Part shown: in pieces, positions 7,784 to 15,768 of the stretch
Position numbering within the stretch: the stretch's first letter is position 1
Layout of the letters: each line of letters starts with the position of its first letter
Assembly (NCBI GenBank): GCA_017614895.1
Contig: JAGAAZ010000096.1
Span: 1 to 35,056 of the forward strand
DNA from: Bacteroidaceae bacterium
GTDB lineage: Bacteria; Bacteroidota; Bacteroidia; Bacteroidales; Bacteroidaceae
Length of the DNA stretch: 35,056 nt
Direction: 5' to 3'
The notes under the pieces: generated by a model
Told to the model about the DNA's origin: nothing
The model's input: only the letters and a program-made list of their open reading frames with translations
Databases searched by the model: none
Translations under genes and position numbers: made by a program

Positions 7784-9247
7784 TCACTGCACCCTTTTGA
7801 TTTTCCATCCTATCGCTGCCACCAGCAAAGTCATAAGAGGGCTGATGATGTTGAAGAAGCAGTATGGGAGGTAGGTAAGCGTGGGAACACCAAGGACGGC
7901 AGCTTGAGTCATACCGCAGGTGTTCCAAGGGACGAGGACGGAAGTGACAGTGGCGACATCCTCGGTGGTGCGACTGAGAAGACGTGACTCATAACCCTGT
8001 TGGCGATAGGCATTGCGGTACATGTCGGCAGTGAGGACGATGGAGATGAACTGGTCGCCAGTGGTGAGGTTGAGGAAGAGCCCTGTACAGGTGGTGGTGC
8101 CAACGAGGGTGAAACGGCTGCGGGCAAAGCGGATGATGACACGAGTGACGCTTTCAATCATGCCACTCGCCACCATTGATGCACCGAAGCACATGGCACA
8201 AAGGATAAGCCAAATGGTGTTGAGCATTCCTGCCATACCACCTGTGGAGACAAGTTCGTTGAGCGAGGCATTTCCTGTGTCGATGGCAGTGGAGCCATAG
8301 TAGGTGATAGCTAATCCGCGTATCAATGCCATTGCTTCGGAGAGTGTGTCGTCGGCAGCAATCTGCGTGAGGATGTGGGGTTGGAGTATCAGCGCCATGA
8401 TGCCTGCCATTAGGGCTGACAAGAACAGCGTGATGACGGAGGGGACACGACGAGAAATGAGAATGCCTGTAAGAATGGGCACCAGGAGTGTCCATAGGGA
8501 AATGTTGAAGGTGCGGGAAAGCCCTTCCGTGTATTGCGCCACTTGCAGTTCCACCCCTTCCCCATTGCCAAGACCTGCGATAAAGAAGATAGTGAGGGTG
8601 ATAAGGAATGTAGGCACAGTGGTGTACATCATGTAGCGGATGTGAACGAAGAGGTCTGTACCTGTGGCAGAGGATGCCAAGATGGTGGTGTCGCTGAGCG
8701 GAGAAAGCTTGTCACCGAAATAGGCGCCAGAGATGATGGCACCAGCCGTCCATGCTGTGTTGATGCCCAAGGCTTCGCTGATGCCGAGAAGTGCAACGCC
8801 GATGGTGGCGATGGTCGTCCACGAACTGCCCGAGAGCAACGACACCAAGGCGCAAATGAAGCAGGCGCTGACCAAGAAGAACTGGGGCGACATGATCTGC
8901 ACACCATAATATATTAAGGTAGGAACCACCCCACTCACCATCCATGAGCCCGAGAGCATACCCACTGCCAAGAGGATAAGCAAGGTGACTGCCACATCGC
9001 CAATGGTCTTGGTGATGCGCTCCTCGAAGGCTTTCCAAGGAACACGATAGAAGATCAAGGAAAGGGTGATGCAGACAGCTGTGCCCAACAGGAGCGCCAT
9101 CTGGCTGCCACCACTCAGGGAGTCGCTGCCAAAGAGATAGATGGCGACACACAGGAAGAGGATGAGCACCAAGATGGGAATCATAGCAACCAGCGGATGA
9201 GGAAGCGACTTTGGGGTAGTTTCGTTCATATCAGCAGTAGGGGTCAT
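7784..9247 (-). CDS. nhaC: NhaC-type Na+/H+ antiporter family protein
   Basis: A 487-residue inner-membrane transporter with about 11-13 hydrophobic segments. The NhaC signature GDKLSPLSDTTILA is at residues 178-191, preceded by the SGSSWTT stretch (139-144) that is also conserved in the family. Members exchange Na+ for H+ or, in some branches, malate/lactate (MleN). The first ATG (9247) overlaps the stop of the MltF-like gene by four bases (ATGA); an internal ATG at 9229 is an alternative start. It is last in the operon purH - basic protein - mltF - nhaC. Sodium handling fits the Na+-linked decarboxylase at the left edge, but the ion specificity is inferred. Confidence 0.88.
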   Translation of the reverse strand: MTPTADMNETTPKSLPHPLVAMIPILVLILFLCVAIYLFGSDSLSGGSQMALLLGTAVCITLSLIFYRVPWKAFEERITKTIGDVAVTLLILLAVGMLSGSWMVSGVVPTLIYYGVQIMSPQFFLVSACFICALVSLLSGSSWTTIATIGVALLGISEALGINTAWTAGAIISGAYFGDKLSPLSDTTILASSATGTDLFVHIRYMMYTTVPTFLITLTIFFIAGLGNGEGVELQVAQYTEGLSRTFNISLWTLLVPILTGILISRRVPSVITLFLSALMAGIMALILQPHILTQIAADDTLSEAMALIRGLAITYYGSTAIDTGNASLNELVSTGGMAGMLNTIWLILCAMCFGASMVASGMIESVTRVIIRFARSRFTLVGTTTCTGLFLNLTTGDQFISIVLTADMYRNAYRQQGYESRLLSRTTEDVATVTSVLVPWNTCGMTQAAVLGVPTLTYLPYCFFNIISPLMTLLVAAIGWKIKRVQ

Positions 9248-10428
9248 TGTTTGATTTTCTTCTTGTATTCACTCCAACGGGCACGGATACTGTTGACGTA
9301 GTCGTAGGTCTCGCTGCCACGGAAGTAGCCATACTTGACTTCGGACTGGTTGTAGTATTGAGAGTCGCTCATCTTGAGGACAAAGGCATCGACATTACCG
9401 AGCCACACGTTGGGATTCCTTCCGTATTTCTGCGCCAGGGCACGTGCATCATCAACATGACCCGCACCTGCATTATAGGCTGCAAGGATGAAATTGATGC
9501 GTTCGTCAGCATTGGAGATGAAGGAATAGTGGGTGTTGAGCTGCTTGATGAGCTTGGCGGCTCCACGCACATTGTTCTCTGGCACGAACACTTCCGACTG
9601 GGACACGCCTACATCACGGGCTGTGCCTGGCATGAGCTGCATCAAACCCATCGCACCCATGTAGGAAACCGCCTGCGGGTCGAAAGCCGACTCCTGATAA
9701 GCCTGTGCCGCCATCAGACGCCAATCCCATCCGCACGAAATGGCATGTTTCTTGAAGAGGTCGTCGTAAAGAGAAATCTGTCCACGGGCGACATTAAGAA
9801 TAGGAGAAGAGACTTTGCGACGCGGTATGTAAGTACGTCCGCTGCTCGATTTGATGCGGATCGTCGTGTAATCGAAAAAGTCCTTCTGATGGGCTGTCAT
9901 CCATTGCGACAGAGAGGCTGACAAGAGGGGTGAATCTTTGCGTACTGCCCATGCAGCATGTGCTTTAGGACGCAGCGATGTATCTTTCCGCTGTTGGGAA
10001 AGACTGTCCATGAAGGCATACATTTCATGTTCACCCACATAGGTGAGAAGAGCGGAAAGGGAATCTGTCTGCGCCAACTGGCAGGCAATAAAGTCACCCT
10101 CCCCTCTCTGGAGTTTCTCAATCAAATCATGCTGATTACGAGATACATCCACACGAATACTTACACCAATACTTTTAGCATATTGACGGGCAATCATGAA
10201 CTGCACACCGAAGTCCTCACCCCGAAACTCGAAGTAACTTTCAGGACCATAGAGGGTAAGCACGATGAGTTCACCGTTCTGTTGAATGTCGGGCAAGTCG
10301 AGGTGGGGAGGATTGTCGTTGGCGTTGGTCTTAAACGGAGACCGCCCAGCGTCACCTTGCGACTTGTTGGAATCGCAAGCCATGATGCTGAGCAGTACAC
10401 ATAGAAGGATGAACCAACGCCTGATCAT
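9244..10428 (-). CDS. mltF: MltF-like lytic transglycosylase lipoprotein (solute-binding domain plus SLT domain)
   Basis: A 394-residue lipoprotein: signal peptide ending IMAC with the lipidated Cys at residue 18. Residues ~50-225 resemble a family 3 periplasmic solute-binding domain (GELIVLTLYGPESYFEFRGEDFGV region), and residues ~232-380 form a lysozyme-like SLT domain with catalytic E246 in AYQESAFDP, GLMQLMPGTA (261-270) and AYNAGAGH (317-324). This order is that of MltF. The enzyme cleaves the MurNAc-GlcNAc bond of peptidoglycan, forming 1,6-anhydro ends, and acts at the inner face of the outer membrane. Its start immediately follows the stop of the 69-residue gene (TAGATG) and its stop overlaps nhaC. 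MltF identity is by domain layout. Confidence 0.92.
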   Translation of the reverse strand: MIRRWFILLCVLLSIMACDSNKSQGDAGRSPFKTNANDNPPHLDLPDIQQNGELIVLTLYGPESYFEFRGEDFGVQFMIARQYAKSIGVSIRVDVSRNQHDLIEKLQRGEGDFIACQLAQTDSLSALLTYVGEHEMYAFMDSLSQQRKDTSLRPKAHAAWAVRKDSPLLSASLSQWMTAHQKDFFDYTTIRIKSSSGRTYIPRRKVSSPILNVARGQISLYDDLFKKHAISCGWDWRLMAAQAYQESAFDPQAVSYMGAMGLMQLMPGTARDVGVSQSEVFVPENNVRGAAKLIKQLNTHYSFISNADERINFILAAYNAGAGHVDDARALAQKYGRNPNVWLGNVDAFVLKMSDSQYYNQSEVKYGYFRGSETYDYVNSIRARWSEYKKKIKQ

Positions 10429-10638
10429 CTATCCTTTGCGTTGGGAAGCGCGGTTCTTCACACGCTGGCGTATCTCTGCCTTGTGCTTGGCCGCGCCCGA
10501 CTTATGGGAACCTGTCTGGTAGGCTTTCTTGCGAGCTTTGGTCTTCACCTTATTGGGGTCTTCCTTTTTCTCGCCCTTTGCCTTCCCAAAGTTGATGCCA
10601 TTCATGATGGCATACTGGATTTCATTATCTGTTGCCAT
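10429..10638 (-). CDS. Small basic protein of unknown function (69 aa)
   Basis: Sixty-nine residues with a neutral N-terminal third (MATDNEIQYAIMNGINFGKA) and a strongly basic remainder rich in Lys and Arg (KVKTKARKKAYQ, then SHKSGAAKHKAEIRQRVKNR). It has no signal peptide or membrane segment. The composition suggests binding to RNA, DNA or the ribosome, but no family is recognised. It is likely a real gene: it begins three bases after the purH stop and its stop directly abuts the mltF start, filling the operon exactly. The sandwich between a purine enzyme and a cell-wall enzyme gives no direct functional clue. Confidence 0.75.
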   Translation of the reverse strand: MATDNEIQYAIMNGINFGKAKGEKKEDPNKVKTKARKKAYQTGSHKSGAAKHKAEIRQRVKNRASQRKG

Positions 10639-10641
10639 AGA

Positions 10642-11823
10642 TTAATGGTGGAAAAGGCGGATGCCTGTGAACGCCATTGCGATGCCGTACTTGTTGCAGG
10701 TCTCGATGACATTATCGTCACGCACTGAGCCACCTGCCTGAGCGATGTACTGCACACCACTCTTGTGGGCACGCTCGATATTGTCGCCGAATGGGAAGAA
10801 CGCGTCAGAACCGAGGCACACGTTGGTGTTCTGTGCCAACCAAGCCTTCTTCTCCTCAGCGGTCAATGGTTCAGGCTTCTCGGTGAAGAAGTTCTGCCAA
10901 GTGCCTTCACGCAGCACATCCTCGTATTCGTCACCAATATACACATCAATGGTGTTGTCGCGGTCAGCACGACGGATGTCGCTCTTGAAAGGCAATGCCA
11001 ACACCTTCGGACATTGGCGCAACCACCAGATGTCGGCCTTGTTGCCAGCCAGACGGGTGCAGTGAATACGGCTCTGTTGACCAGCACCAATACCAATCGC
11101 CTGTCCGTCCTTCACGTAGCACACAGAGTTTGACTGCGTATATTTCAAGGTGATAAGCGCAATCTTGAGGTCACGCTTCGCATCAGCAGGAATGTCCTTG
11201 TTGTCTGTTGGAATATTCTCGAAAAGGTTGTCGCCAGTCAGGTCAATCTCATTACGTCCCTGTTCGAAGGTGATGCCAAACACCTGCTTGCGCTCAATGG
11301 GTGCAGGAGTGTAGTTAGGATCCATCTTGATGACGCAGTAAGTGCCGTTACGCTTTGCACGAAGAATCTCCAAAGCCTCTGGAGTGTAATCTGGAGCAAT
11401 GATACCATCGCTCACTTCACGCTTGATAAGCGTAGCTGTAGCCTCATCGCAAGTGTCGGAGAGTGCAATGAAATCGCCAAAAGAAGACATGCGGTCAGCA
11501 CCACGAGCACGTGCGTATGCCGTAGCAATCGGAGTGAGTGGAATCTTCACATCATCCACAAAGTAAATCTTCTTTAGCGTGTCGCTCAGAGGAGCACCCA
11601 CAGCAGCACCAGCAGGGCTGACGTGCTTGAACGAAGCAGCGGATGGCATACCTGTGGCAGCCTTCAATTCCTTGACCAGCTGCCAGCTGTTGAAGGCATC
11701 GAGCAGATTGATGTAACCAGGACGACCGTTAAGCACTTCGATAGGGAGTTCGCCCTCCTCCATATAGACGCGTGATGGCTTCTGATTAGGGTTGCAGCCA
11801 TACTTCAATGCGAGTTCTTTCAT
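10642..11823 (-). CDS. AICAR transformylase-only PurH homologue (no IMP cyclohydrolase domain)
   Basis: A 393-residue protein covering only the AICAR formyltransferase part of PurH. The Lys-His catalytic pair is K66-H67 in SFKHVSPAGAA; other conserved stretches are ADRMSSFGDFIALS, IGIGAGQQSR and SDAFFPFGDNIE, and the C-terminus ends IRLFHH as in typical PurH. Bifunctional PurH is about 510-520 residues with an N-terminal IMP cyclohydrolase domain of ~200 residues, absent here, and the start is a true ATG with its own promoter just upstream. It would transfer a formyl group from 10-formyl-THF to AICAR; IMP ring closure must be done by another protein. First gene of the operon leading to nhaC. 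Confidence 0.9.
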   Translation of the reverse strand: MKELALKYGCNPNQKPSRVYMEEGELPIEVLNGRPGYINLLDAFNSWQLVKELKAATGMPSAASFKHVSPAGAAVGAPLSDTLKKIYFVDDVKIPLTPIATAYARARGADRMSSFGDFIALSDTCDEATATLIKREVSDGIIAPDYTPEALEILRAKRNGTYCVIKMDPNYTPAPIERKQVFGITFEQGRNEIDLTGDNLFENIPTDNKDIPADAKRDLKIALITLKYTQSNSVCYVKDGQAIGIGAGQQSRIHCTRLAGNKADIWWLRQCPKVLALPFKSDIRRADRDNTIDVYIGDEYEDVLREGTWQNFFTEKPEPLTAEEKKAWLAQNTNVCLGSDAFFPFGDNIERAHKSGVQYIAQAGGSVRDDNVIETCNKYGIAMAFTGIRLFHH

Positions 11824-11879
11824 GTGTAAAAATATTGTTGAGTGTTTGAATATTTCTTAGCTAACTCAGAAAATTTCGA

Positions 11880-11913
11880 CAAAGTTAGGCATAATTATTG
11901 TAATAAGCCCAAG
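11880..11913 (-). promoter_or_regulatory. Promoter for the purH-mltF-nhaC operon
   Basis: On the minus strand TAACTTTG (11887-11880) is preceded 22 bases upstream by CTTG (11913-11910), a near match to the -33 TTTG. It lies 56 bases ahead of the ATG at 11823. Confidence 0.65.
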
Positions 11914-11939
11914 CATCGCCAAGTTTTTTTTCTTTTTAA

Positions 11940-14642
11940 CTAATCCTTCACCACCAATTTGCCCTCTGGCGTCATACCCTCCGCACTAATGTACATTTCC
12001 TCGCAGGTGGAATTGTTGAAGAACTCAATCTTCGCCTTGCCTTCCTCATCGGCTTTCACTTCGGGCGCCCAATAGATGGTACGTCGGAAATCAGCCATCG
12101 GCGGGATGACATTATAGTCCTCCATCTCGAAAGTGGAAATATCGTTGAATCCCTGGAAATAGGTGCGTCGGATGCCTTTGTTGCTCTCTGTCGTGAACCG
12201 ATGGTGCAGATAGAGGTAAATCTTCACGTGGTTGCTTCGGTCTTCACCCACCTCACCAGCTGTTTCGCCAGAAGCACCACGGGCAGATTCACGACTGTCG
12301 TGGTCGGGGTCGTAAGGGGCGATATACACGCTCTTGATTTCGTCCAGCCAGAGAGGGAAGAACGTGTCGCCAGCAGCACTTGACTCCGATGTGATAGCAC
12401 CTGCATTCATTGTCTCGCCATTATCCACAATCCATTCAATGGGCTGGTGTCCGTATGCCATGTGGCCATACCATTCCGACCATGTGGCAGCAGAATCACC
12501 TGTCACTCTTGGCAAATCAATGCAGTCTGGATTGTTGAACATCGCATTCTTCTTGGCCAAGAACTCAAAGATGGTGGGTTCCACCTCACCTCGGTCGCGG
12601 ATATTGTCAAGCTCACGGTCAATATCATAGTAGAGGGAAGCCCATTTACGAGCAAAACTCTCATTTTTAAACTTGAAGTCGTCATTCGTGAAGTAACGGC
12701 GTTTTGCCTTCACCGTCACGTTCTGCAACACGATGTTCTTCTGAGTGATGGGGACGAATTCCTCCCCTTCGGGAACAGGCTCATCCTCCCCATGCACAAA
12801 CATATTCGGTCCGGTCGGCCTCTTCACACTGGCTTCCACAGGACTGATATAGCGTGGTACAGGTGAGATTTGACGATCCACTCCCACACGGAACGTCTTT
12901 TTCTTGTCATTGATGCGGGTGTAGAAGAACATCTTCCATTCTCCATCCATAAACGGCAAGCCAAACACATAATTACCATCTTTGTCAGTCTTCGTATTGC
13001 CTGTCAAGCTTTGTCCCTGCTGGTTGTAGAGAATCAGTTCCAAATCTACACCACTAACAGGATTGCGTTTACGGTATTCGTTCAATTTTCCAAACACATA
13101 GAACTGGTCTTCAATCGGTTGCATCTTCTCCCTTGGTGTAAGACCTGCCATCTCGTTCCAGTTGTATCGTCTCCAACCCTGCGTCAGCATCAACATATCT
13201 GCTGCCTTGCGATGCTCCTGATTGTCCGACTCAAAATAGTAATCCACGTGGTCAATATATCCTCTCACCTCGGAACTCAGCAGCGTCCAGGTCTTCAGGT
13301 TGCCTCGCTTCTCGCCCGTCATCGACATCGCATCCATCGCCGAGAACGAGAACATCGCATTGGGCAAGGTCTGCACATTCAGCGTCACTTTTCCACAAGG
13401 TTTCAGCCATGCAGATTCGGCAACAAAAGAGATGCTGTCCGTTGCTGATGGTGTTGGGCAAATGAAGAACAAACGGTCAGCCAAGACCTGTCCGTTGCTG
13501 TTGAACACCGTCATCTGGTTCACACCTTCCTTCATCTGCTCACGGTTCAGTTCCAGTTCTATCAACGGAGATGCCACCAACGTATCACAATAATAGATAT
13601 TACCATTGTTCAATAGTGCATAGCCAATCAGCTCGCCACACACACCGCCCGTACATTGCAACGTCGCCAACACATCGTCGCTCACCACATCCAAGGTCAG
13701 GGCACATCCCTCACGTCGAGCAGCAGGTAATGCATACGTCTGTTCCTTACCACGTACATTCCTCATCTTCATCGTCAATCCTGATGCATCAGGAATAATA
13801 GTGAACTCTCCCCTACCCAGCGTGTCTGTTTTCACCGATGCCAAGACATCACCCTGCTGGTTCACCACAAAACCCTCTCCAGAATAAGGACGTCCATCGT
13901 CGGTCACTGCCAACATCGCCACATGACATTTCTTTCCCTGCACCATATCGCCTCCCTCTGGATAGAACTGCACACTCACCGTCTTCGCTTCATTGTCGGA
14001 ATAGATGCCCTCCTTCACCGCTTTCATGTAGAGCGAATCCTGCTGGTCGCGGTTGTTTGGATTACGCTCCTGATAGAGGCGCGTATCAATGGTCAAATCG
14101 GAATAGTCACCTTCTGTAGCAGGCGCCTTGAACACAGGGAATACCCTCGAGAACACAGCATTCACGCCCCAGTTCGTCATGTAACGCGTATAAGCACGCA
14201 CTTCATAAAAGCCCGTACCAAACAGCGAGTCAACCTTCATGTCACCATGTGCCTGCCCCTGCTCGTTGATATAATATTTGTTCGTCTTAATCACGTCACC
14301 ACTCGGATTCAGCAACTCCACATACAGAACTTTGCTCATATCCGTAGGACGTCCATTGTCAGCACGCGTCACATACGCCTTAAACCAAATCGTCTCCCCT
14401 TCAAAATAGCCAGTATTGTCAAAGTGCATATACACTTTCTCCTGAGGCACAGCCCTGTTGAAACCCATCACATGCTGCACATACGAGACAATACCCTTTG
14501 TCTGCGCATCCGTAGTCGACACCTCATTGATTCCTTGCGCCATCGCCCACATCGGCACAATGCACAACATACAAACAACTGCCACACGCCACACACGACG
14601 CAGGCAGGCTCCGCACCTTAAAATACTTACTTGTTGAGACAT
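11940..14642 (-). CDS. Large exported MG2-domain protein with a plug-like C-terminal region
   Basis: A 900-residue exported protein with an N-terminal signal region (about residues 1-35, cleaved near AMA|QG). Residues ~65-170 look like an alpha-2-macroglobulin MG2 domain (EKVYMHFDNTGYFEGETIWF). A second beta domain with VQFYPEGGDMVQGKKCHV follows, then ADMLMLTQGWRRYNW, a phrase recurrent in large Bacteroidota envelope proteins. The section after NIVLQNVTVKAKRR, with IFEFLAKKNAMF and LDEIKSVYIAP, resembles a TonB-receptor plug without a barrel. The end (TIYWAPEVKADEEGKAKIEFFNN) is again macroglobulin-like. It is probably periplasmic or outer-membrane associated. The function is unknown; relatives are annotated variously as carboxypeptidase-like or plug-domain proteins. 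Confidence 0.82.
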   Translation of the reverse strand: MSQQVSILRCGACLRRVWRVAVVCMLCIVPMWAMAQGINEVSTTDAQTKGIVSYVQHVMGFNRAVPQEKVYMHFDNTGYFEGETIWFKAYVTRADNGRPTDMSKVLYVELLNPSGDVIKTNKYYINEQGQAHGDMKVDSLFGTGFYEVRAYTRYMTNWGVNAVFSRVFPVFKAPATEGDYSDLTIDTRLYQERNPNNRDQQDSLYMKAVKEGIYSDNEAKTVSVQFYPEGGDMVQGKKCHVAMLAVTDDGRPYSGEGFVVNQQGDVLASVKTDTLGRGEFTIIPDASGLTMKMRNVRGKEQTYALPAARREGCALTLDVVSDDVLATLQCTGGVCGELIGYALLNNGNIYYCDTLVASPLIELELNREQMKEGVNQMTVFNSNGQVLADRLFFICPTPSATDSISFVAESAWLKPCGKVTLNVQTLPNAMFSFSAMDAMSMTGEKRGNLKTWTLLSSEVRGYIDHVDYYFESDNQEHRKAADMLMLTQGWRRYNWNEMAGLTPREKMQPIEDQFYVFGKLNEYRKRNPVSGVDLELILYNQQGQSLTGNTKTDKDGNYVFGLPFMDGEWKMFFYTRINDKKKTFRVGVDRQISPVPRYISPVEASVKRPTGPNMFVHGEDEPVPEGEEFVPITQKNIVLQNVTVKAKRRYFTNDDFKFKNESFARKWASLYYDIDRELDNIRDRGEVEPTIFEFLAKKNAMFNNPDCIDLPRVTGDSAATWSEWYGHMAYGHQPIEWIVDNGETMNAGAITSESSAAGDTFFPLWLDEIKSVYIAPYDPDHDSRESARGASGETAGEVGEDRSNHVKIYLYLHHRFTTESNKGIRRTYFQGFNDISTFEMEDYNVIPPMADFRRTIYWAPEVKADEEGKAKIEFFNNSTCEEMYISAEGMTPEGKLVVKD

Positions 14643-14685
14643 AAAAACGTTTGTGTATCTTTTTCCCTTTTATTAAAAAAGATTG

Positions 14686-14693
14686 CAAAGATA
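14686..14693 (-). promoter_or_regulatory. -7 element for the MG2-domain protein gene
   Basis: The minus strand reads TATCTTTG, 43 bases ahead of the ATG at 14642. No TTTG is seen at the -33 distance. Confidence 0.6.
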
Positions 14694-14773
14694 GTAAAAA
14701 GTTTAAAGTTCCACCTCAGGATTTATGAATTATTTGCTATCCGTATGGTTTGATACTTAGTTTTTTTTCCTTT

Positions 14774-14794
14774 CACTTTTCACTTTTCACTTTT
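14774..14794 (+). repeat. Three tandem copies of the 7-mer CACTTTT
   Basis: CACTTTT occurs three times in perfect tandem (14774-14780, 14781-14787, 14788-14794), preceded by a partial copy and long T-runs. The array ends five bases before the -7 box at 14800 and so occupies the promoter spacer and the expected -33 position. Confidence 0.9.
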
Positions 14795-14799
14795 TTCCT

Positions 14800-14807
14800 T
14801 ACCTTTG
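14800..14807 (+). promoter_or_regulatory. -7 element for the acidic-tail protein
   Basis: TACCTTTG lies 33 bases before the ATG at 14841. A TTG at 14805 could extend the frame upstream but sits inside this box, so it is not the start. Confidence 0.7.
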
Positions 14808-14840
14808 CACTCAAATTCACACATTATCATCATCTACACA

Positions 14841-15698
14841 ATGAAGCAAAAGACGAAATTCTCGCTTGACGACTTAGACAAAAGCAATGTTTGGACCGTG
14901 ACTCCAGTCGAACTGAGTCAGATGATCATCAATGCCAAGAAGAAGAAAGACGATTTCTCAGCCAATGAACACCATTATCTGAACATCATCAAGACCGTGT
15001 TCGACATCCAATATCTGAAACGGGACGACATCGACAAGGTGAACCAGCTCGAGAATATGGGGTATGAAGTATATTCCACACCAGATGCTGACGGCAACAA
15101 CGCCATCGCCATCCGCAAGCACCCAATCAAGAAGGTGACAGACCTCACCCTCGAGAACATCCAGCATCTGGAAACTTGGGAAGTGCTCGACCTCATCGCC
15201 CACAATATGGGTACAGGCTGGAAGGGTCTCCCCCTTGCTATTCAGGACATCATCGAGTCAGCTTTCTTCGTTGATTGCACCATCATGCCCGAACTCACCA
15301 TGCGTAAGCCAGGAGGCATCATCGACCGTCGTAAAGATGATGGTTATGAAGTTCTCGAACTTGATCGTGGTGGCTGGATTGAAGGAATCTTCATGAAACC
15401 CAAGCCCAAAGTGGAGAAAGTACACATCGACTACAGCATCGATGATGAAGAAGATGGTCGCCGCCGCCGTCGCAAACATCGTGAAGAAGAAGAGATTGAT
15501 GACGACTTCGACGAGAACGACGACGAATTGGCTGATGTAGAAGAGGAAGAGGAGGAAGAAGAAGATATGAACGATGAGGAACTCAAGAAGCTCGACGGCG
15601 AAGTGGAAGAAGAGGAAGAGGAAGAGGAACTTGACGAGAACAACATCCAAATCGAAGATATAGACAGCATTGACGACATCCCAGATGAGGATGAATAA
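14841..15698 (+). CDS. Cytoplasmic protein with a hyperacidic low-complexity tail
   Basis: A 285-residue protein without signal peptide or membrane segments. Residues 1-200 look folded: a helical N-terminal part (VTPVELSQMIINAKKKKDDFS, then ANEHHYLNIIKTVFDI) and a second part around residues 100-200 with GGIIDRRKDDGYEVLELDRG. A short basic cluster (RRRRRKHR, 207-214) precedes about 70 residues made mostly of Glu and Asp, with Glu runs at 234-241 and 256-263. Such tails occur in nucleic-acid mimics, histone-binding proteins and the RNA polymerase delta subunit of Firmicutes, but I see no firm homology to any of these. The gene stands alone with its own promoter and a strong terminator. The function is unknown. 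Confidence 0.82.
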   Translation: MKQKTKFSLDDLDKSNVWTVTPVELSQMIINAKKKKDDFSANEHHYLNIIKTVFDIQYLKRDDIDKVNQLENMGYEVYSTPDADGNNAIAIRKHPIKKVTDLTLENIQHLETWEVLDLIAHNMGTGWKGLPLAIQDIIESAFFVDCTIMPELTMRKPGGIIDRRKDDGYEVLELDRGGWIEGIFMKPKPKVEKVHIDYSIDDEEDGRRRRRKHREEEEIDDDFDENDDELADVEEEEEEEEDMNDEELKKLDGEVEEEEEEEELDENNIQIEDIDSIDDIPDEDE

Positions 15699-15704
15699 AA
15701 ATAG

Positions 15705-15746
15705 ATGTCCCCCACTCCATCCATCGGAGTGGGGGACATTTTTCTT
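15705..15746 (+). terminator. Strong bidirectional terminator
   Basis: A 14-bp perfect stem, ATGTCCCCCACTCC (15705-15718) with GGAGTGGGGGACAT (15726-15739), has a 7-base loop and is followed by TTTTTCTTT. On the minus strand the stem is followed by a T-rich tail too, so it can serve both convergent genes. Confidence 0.92.
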
Positions 15747-15768
15747 TCTATAATACCTATAGGGGGCG

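Noticed and set aside
14771-14794. CRISPR-like array
   Set aside because: Three contiguous 7-mers without spacers are a simple microsatellite.
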